DNA from: Geotalea toluenoxydans JCM 15764
GTDB lineage: Bacteria > Desulfobacterota > Desulfuromonadia > Geobacterales > Geobacteraceae
DNA length: 55,553 nt
NCBI RefSeq assembly: GCF_001311985.1
Contig: NZ_BBCJ01000030.1
Span: 1-55,553, forward strand
Reading direction: 5' to 3'
This document shows, one piece after another, positions 53,945-55,553 of the stretch (positions are counted from its first letter, which is position 1; each line of letters starts with the position of its first letter). The notes beneath the pieces are model-generated. The model saw only the letters and a list, made by a program, of their open reading frames with translations. It had not been told where the DNA came from and did not search any database. The translations under genes were made by a program, and so were the position numbers.

Positions 53945-55255
53945 ATGGAAAAGACACAACTGGAATCTGCCCGCCAGGGCATCGTTACCAAGGAAATGAA
54001 GGAAGCAGCCCTTGCCGAAGGCGTTTCCCCGGAATTCATCCGTGACGGGCTGGTTGCTGGAAATATCATCATCTGCCACAACATAAAACATGGCAATGGC
54101 CGCCCTCTGGCTGTAGGCAAAGGGCTCCGCACCAAGATCAACGCCAATATCGGCAGTTCGGCCGACGATCTGGATATCGCCAAGGAACTGGAAAAGGCCA
54201 GGGTCGCTGTCAAACACGGTGCCGACGCCATCATGGATCTTTCCACCGGCGGACCTGTGGACGAAATAAGGCGCGCCATCATAGCCGAAACTACTGCCTG
54301 CATCGGCTCGGTGCCTCTCTATCAGGCAGCGCTGGATGCTGTCCGGACAAAGAACAAGGCCATCGTCGACATGACGGTTGACGATATTTTCGAAGGAATC
54401 ATCAAGCACGCCGAAGATGGCGTCGACTTCATCACCGTGCATTGCGGCGTCACCAGAAGCACTGTGGAAAGGATGCGCAACGAAGGCAGAATCATGGACG
54501 TGGTCTCCCGCGGCGGCGCCTTCACCATCGAGTGGATGACCTACAACAAAAAGGAAAACCCGCTCTTCGAGCACTTCGATCGTCTGCTGGAGATCACCAA
54601 GGCCTATGACATGACCCTCTCCCTCGGCGACGGCTTTCGCCCCGGCTGTCTGGCTGATGCCACCGATCGCGCCCAAATCCATGAGCTGATCCTCCTCGGC
54701 GAACTGACACAACGGGCCCAGGATTTCGGCGTCCAGGTGATGATCGAAGGCCCCGGCCACATGCCCCTAAGTCAGATCGAGGCAAATATCCAGTTGCAGA
54801 AGCGGCTCTGCCACGGCGCACCGTTCTATGTGCTTGGCCCGCTGGTCACGGATATCGCCCCCGGCTACGACCACATCACCAGCGCCATCGGCGGCACCAT
54901 CGCCGCTGCCGCCGGCGCCGACTTCCTCTGCTATGTCACGCCGAGCGAGCACCTCCGCCTACCCACCGTCGACGATGTCCGCGAGGGAGTCATCGCCTCC
55001 CGCATCGCCGGCCATGCCGCGGATATCGTCAAAGGGGTCAAGGGCGCCATGGAGAAGGATATCCAGATGGCCCGCTGCAGGAAGAAGCTCGACTGGGAAG
55101 GGCAGTTTGCCTTGGCCATCGATCCGGAAAAAGCCCGGCGCCTCCGCGCCGAATCAGGGGTTGCAGAACATGGCGCCTGCACCATGTGCGGTGAGTTTTG
55201 TGCTTACAAGGTTATGGATGACGCCATGGAAAAACAGGCGGCCAAGGCCAAGTAA
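53945..55255 (+). CDS. thiC: Phosphomethylpyrimidine synthase ThiC (short anaerobe form)
   Basis: 436 residues, intact. MEKTQLESARQGIVTKEM, FIRDGLVAGNIIICHNIKH, GKGLRTKINANIGSS, DAIMDLSTGG, VDFITVHCGV, SRGGAFTIEWM, LSLGDGFRPGC, VMIEGPGHMPL and YVLGPLVTDIAPGYDHI are ThiC landmarks. The C-terminal cluster motif is CTMCGEFC (CX2CX3C), not the CX2CX4C of E. coli ThiC. It uses radical SAM chemistry to turn AIR into HMP-P. The paralogue BzaF (5-hydroxybenzimidazole synthase) is similar, but the adjoining thiE-thiD gene supports ThiC. GGAG five bases before ATG 53945 decides the start. Confidence 0.9.
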   Translation: MEKTQLESARQGIVTKEMKEAALAEGVSPEFIRDGLVAGNIIICHNIKHGNGRPLAVGKGLRTKINANIGSSADDLDIAKELEKARVAVKHGADAIMDLSTGGPVDEIRRAIIAETTACIGSVPLYQAALDAVRTKNKAIVDMTVDDIFEGIIKHAEDGVDFITVHCGVTRSTVERMRNEGRIMDVVSRGGAFTIEWMTYNKKENPLFEHFDRLLEITKAYDMTLSLGDGFRPGCLADATDRAQIHELILLGELTQRAQDFGVQVMIEGPGHMPLSQIEANIQLQKRLCHGAPFYVLGPLVTDIAPGYDHITSAIGGTIAAAAGADFLCYVTPSEHLRLPTVDDVREGVIASRIAGHAADIVKGVKGAMEKDIQMARCRKKLDWEGQFALAIDPEKARRLRAESGVAEHGACTMCGEFCAYKVMDDAMEKQAAKAK

Positions 55256-55278
55256 ATGACCGTATGCCTGCAAATGGG

Positions 55279-55305
55279 TTGACTTGACGCAGGAATTGAT
55301 ATAAT
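55279..55305 (+). promoter_or_regulatory. Promoter of the tRNA-Thr gene
   Basis: TTGACT (55279-55284) and a perfect TATAAT (55300-55305), 15-base spacer, 15 bases before the tRNA 5' end. Confidence 0.65.
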
Positions 55306-55320
55306 AGAATAGCTCGATTG

Positions 55321-55396
<76 letters not shown>

Positions 55397-55408
55397 GAAT
55401 AAGACAAG

Positions 55409-55439
55409 GGGTTTACAGCGTAGGCTGTAAACCCTTTTT
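55409..55439 (+). terminator. Terminator of tRNA-Thr
   Basis: GGGTTTACAGC / GCTGTAAACCC (11-bp perfect stem, 4-base loop) followed by five T, 12 bases after the tRNA. Confidence 0.93.
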
Positions 55440-55459
55440 GTTTGCTCGGGGTTCCGAGT

Positions 55460-55519
55460 TTAAGCCTCCCACGGGAGCAGTTTCCTTAGTGCTGCCAGGT
55501 CGATAATGGTCTTTTCCAT
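55460..55519 (-). CDS. Possible 19-residue small ORF
   Basis: On the minus strand AGGAGGCGCC sits directly before ATG (55519), followed by 19 codons (MEKTIIDLAALRKLLPWEA) and TAA. The ribosome site is the best in its neighbourhood; the peptide is an amphipathic helix in prediction by eye. It could be a leader peptide, a small protein, or the start of a gene with another lost base. No family known to me. Confidence 0.35.
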   Translation of the reverse strand: MEKTIIDLAALRKLLPWEA

Positions 55520-55553
55520 GGCGCCTCCTGCACTATGCAACACCGTTAGGAGT

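Noticed and set aside
53933..54760. 275-codon minus-strand frame opposite thiC
   Set aside because: Antisense shadow of an intact, highly conserved thiC.

Overview
This window looks like chromosome from a Geobacter/Geotalea-type bacterium (Desulfuromonadota). The evidence is an OmcE-like tetraheme nanowire cytochrome, a PpcA-type triheme cytochrome c7, two larger multiheme cytochromes, a ResB/CcsA system II cytochrome-c maturation pair, and the gene order alr-selD-ASKHA-purH-purD-OST-purE-ppcA-resB-ccsA-cytochromes-NHL-omcE, which as far as I recall resembles the ppcA/omcE neighbourhood of Geobacter sulfurreducens. Nearly everything is on the minus strand and is transcribed from right to left.

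Layout. (1) 1-20.5 kb is a surface-polysaccharide locus: UDP-L-FucNAc-type sugar genes, many glycosyltransferases (GT2, GT4, GT9, a WbsX-like protein and a 995-residue triple GT), four methyltransferases, a radical SAM protein, a sulfotransferase, and an O-antigen ABC ATPase (Wzt) with a sulfotransferase fused at its C-terminus. (2) 20.5-22.9 kb is an insertion zone splitting wzt from wzm. It holds a deleted group II intron, a secreted tail-fibre-like protein with its own terminator, and a ParD/ParE-like toxin-antitoxin pair. (3) 22.9-27.6 kb carries wzm, cysN(C), a four-helix-bundle (S23/IVP) gene, cysD and cysC. The junctions carry phased 7-bp tandem repeat arrays. Together these genes could make PAPS and use it to sulfate an exported polysaccharide. 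(4) 27.9-29.8 kb is a plus-strand YVTN beta-propeller protein. (5) 29.9-42.7 kb holds three glycosyltransferases, an outer-membrane beta-barrel, omcE (with an excellent sigma-54 promoter match), an NHL lipoprotein, octaheme and undecaheme cytochromes, ccsA, resB and ppcA. (6) 42.7-52.1 kb holds purE, an STT3-like oligosaccharyltransferase, purD, purH, an ASKHA/DUF4445 protein, selD (a selenoprotein with an in-frame TGA and SECIS-like hairpin) and alr. (7) 52.4-55.3 kb holds plus-strand thiE-thiD fusion and thiC, then tRNA-Thr(CGU) and a terminator.

A caveat affects the whole annotation. About 34 places show a -1 or -2 frame change inside an otherwise well-conserved gene, usually a shortened run of identical bases. 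They hit housekeeping genes (purE, purD, purH, alr, selD, thiE/D, cysN, cysD) as often as accessory genes. I read most of them as uncorrected sequencing deletions, not pseudogenes. I give such genes their full joined span and state where the frame changes.
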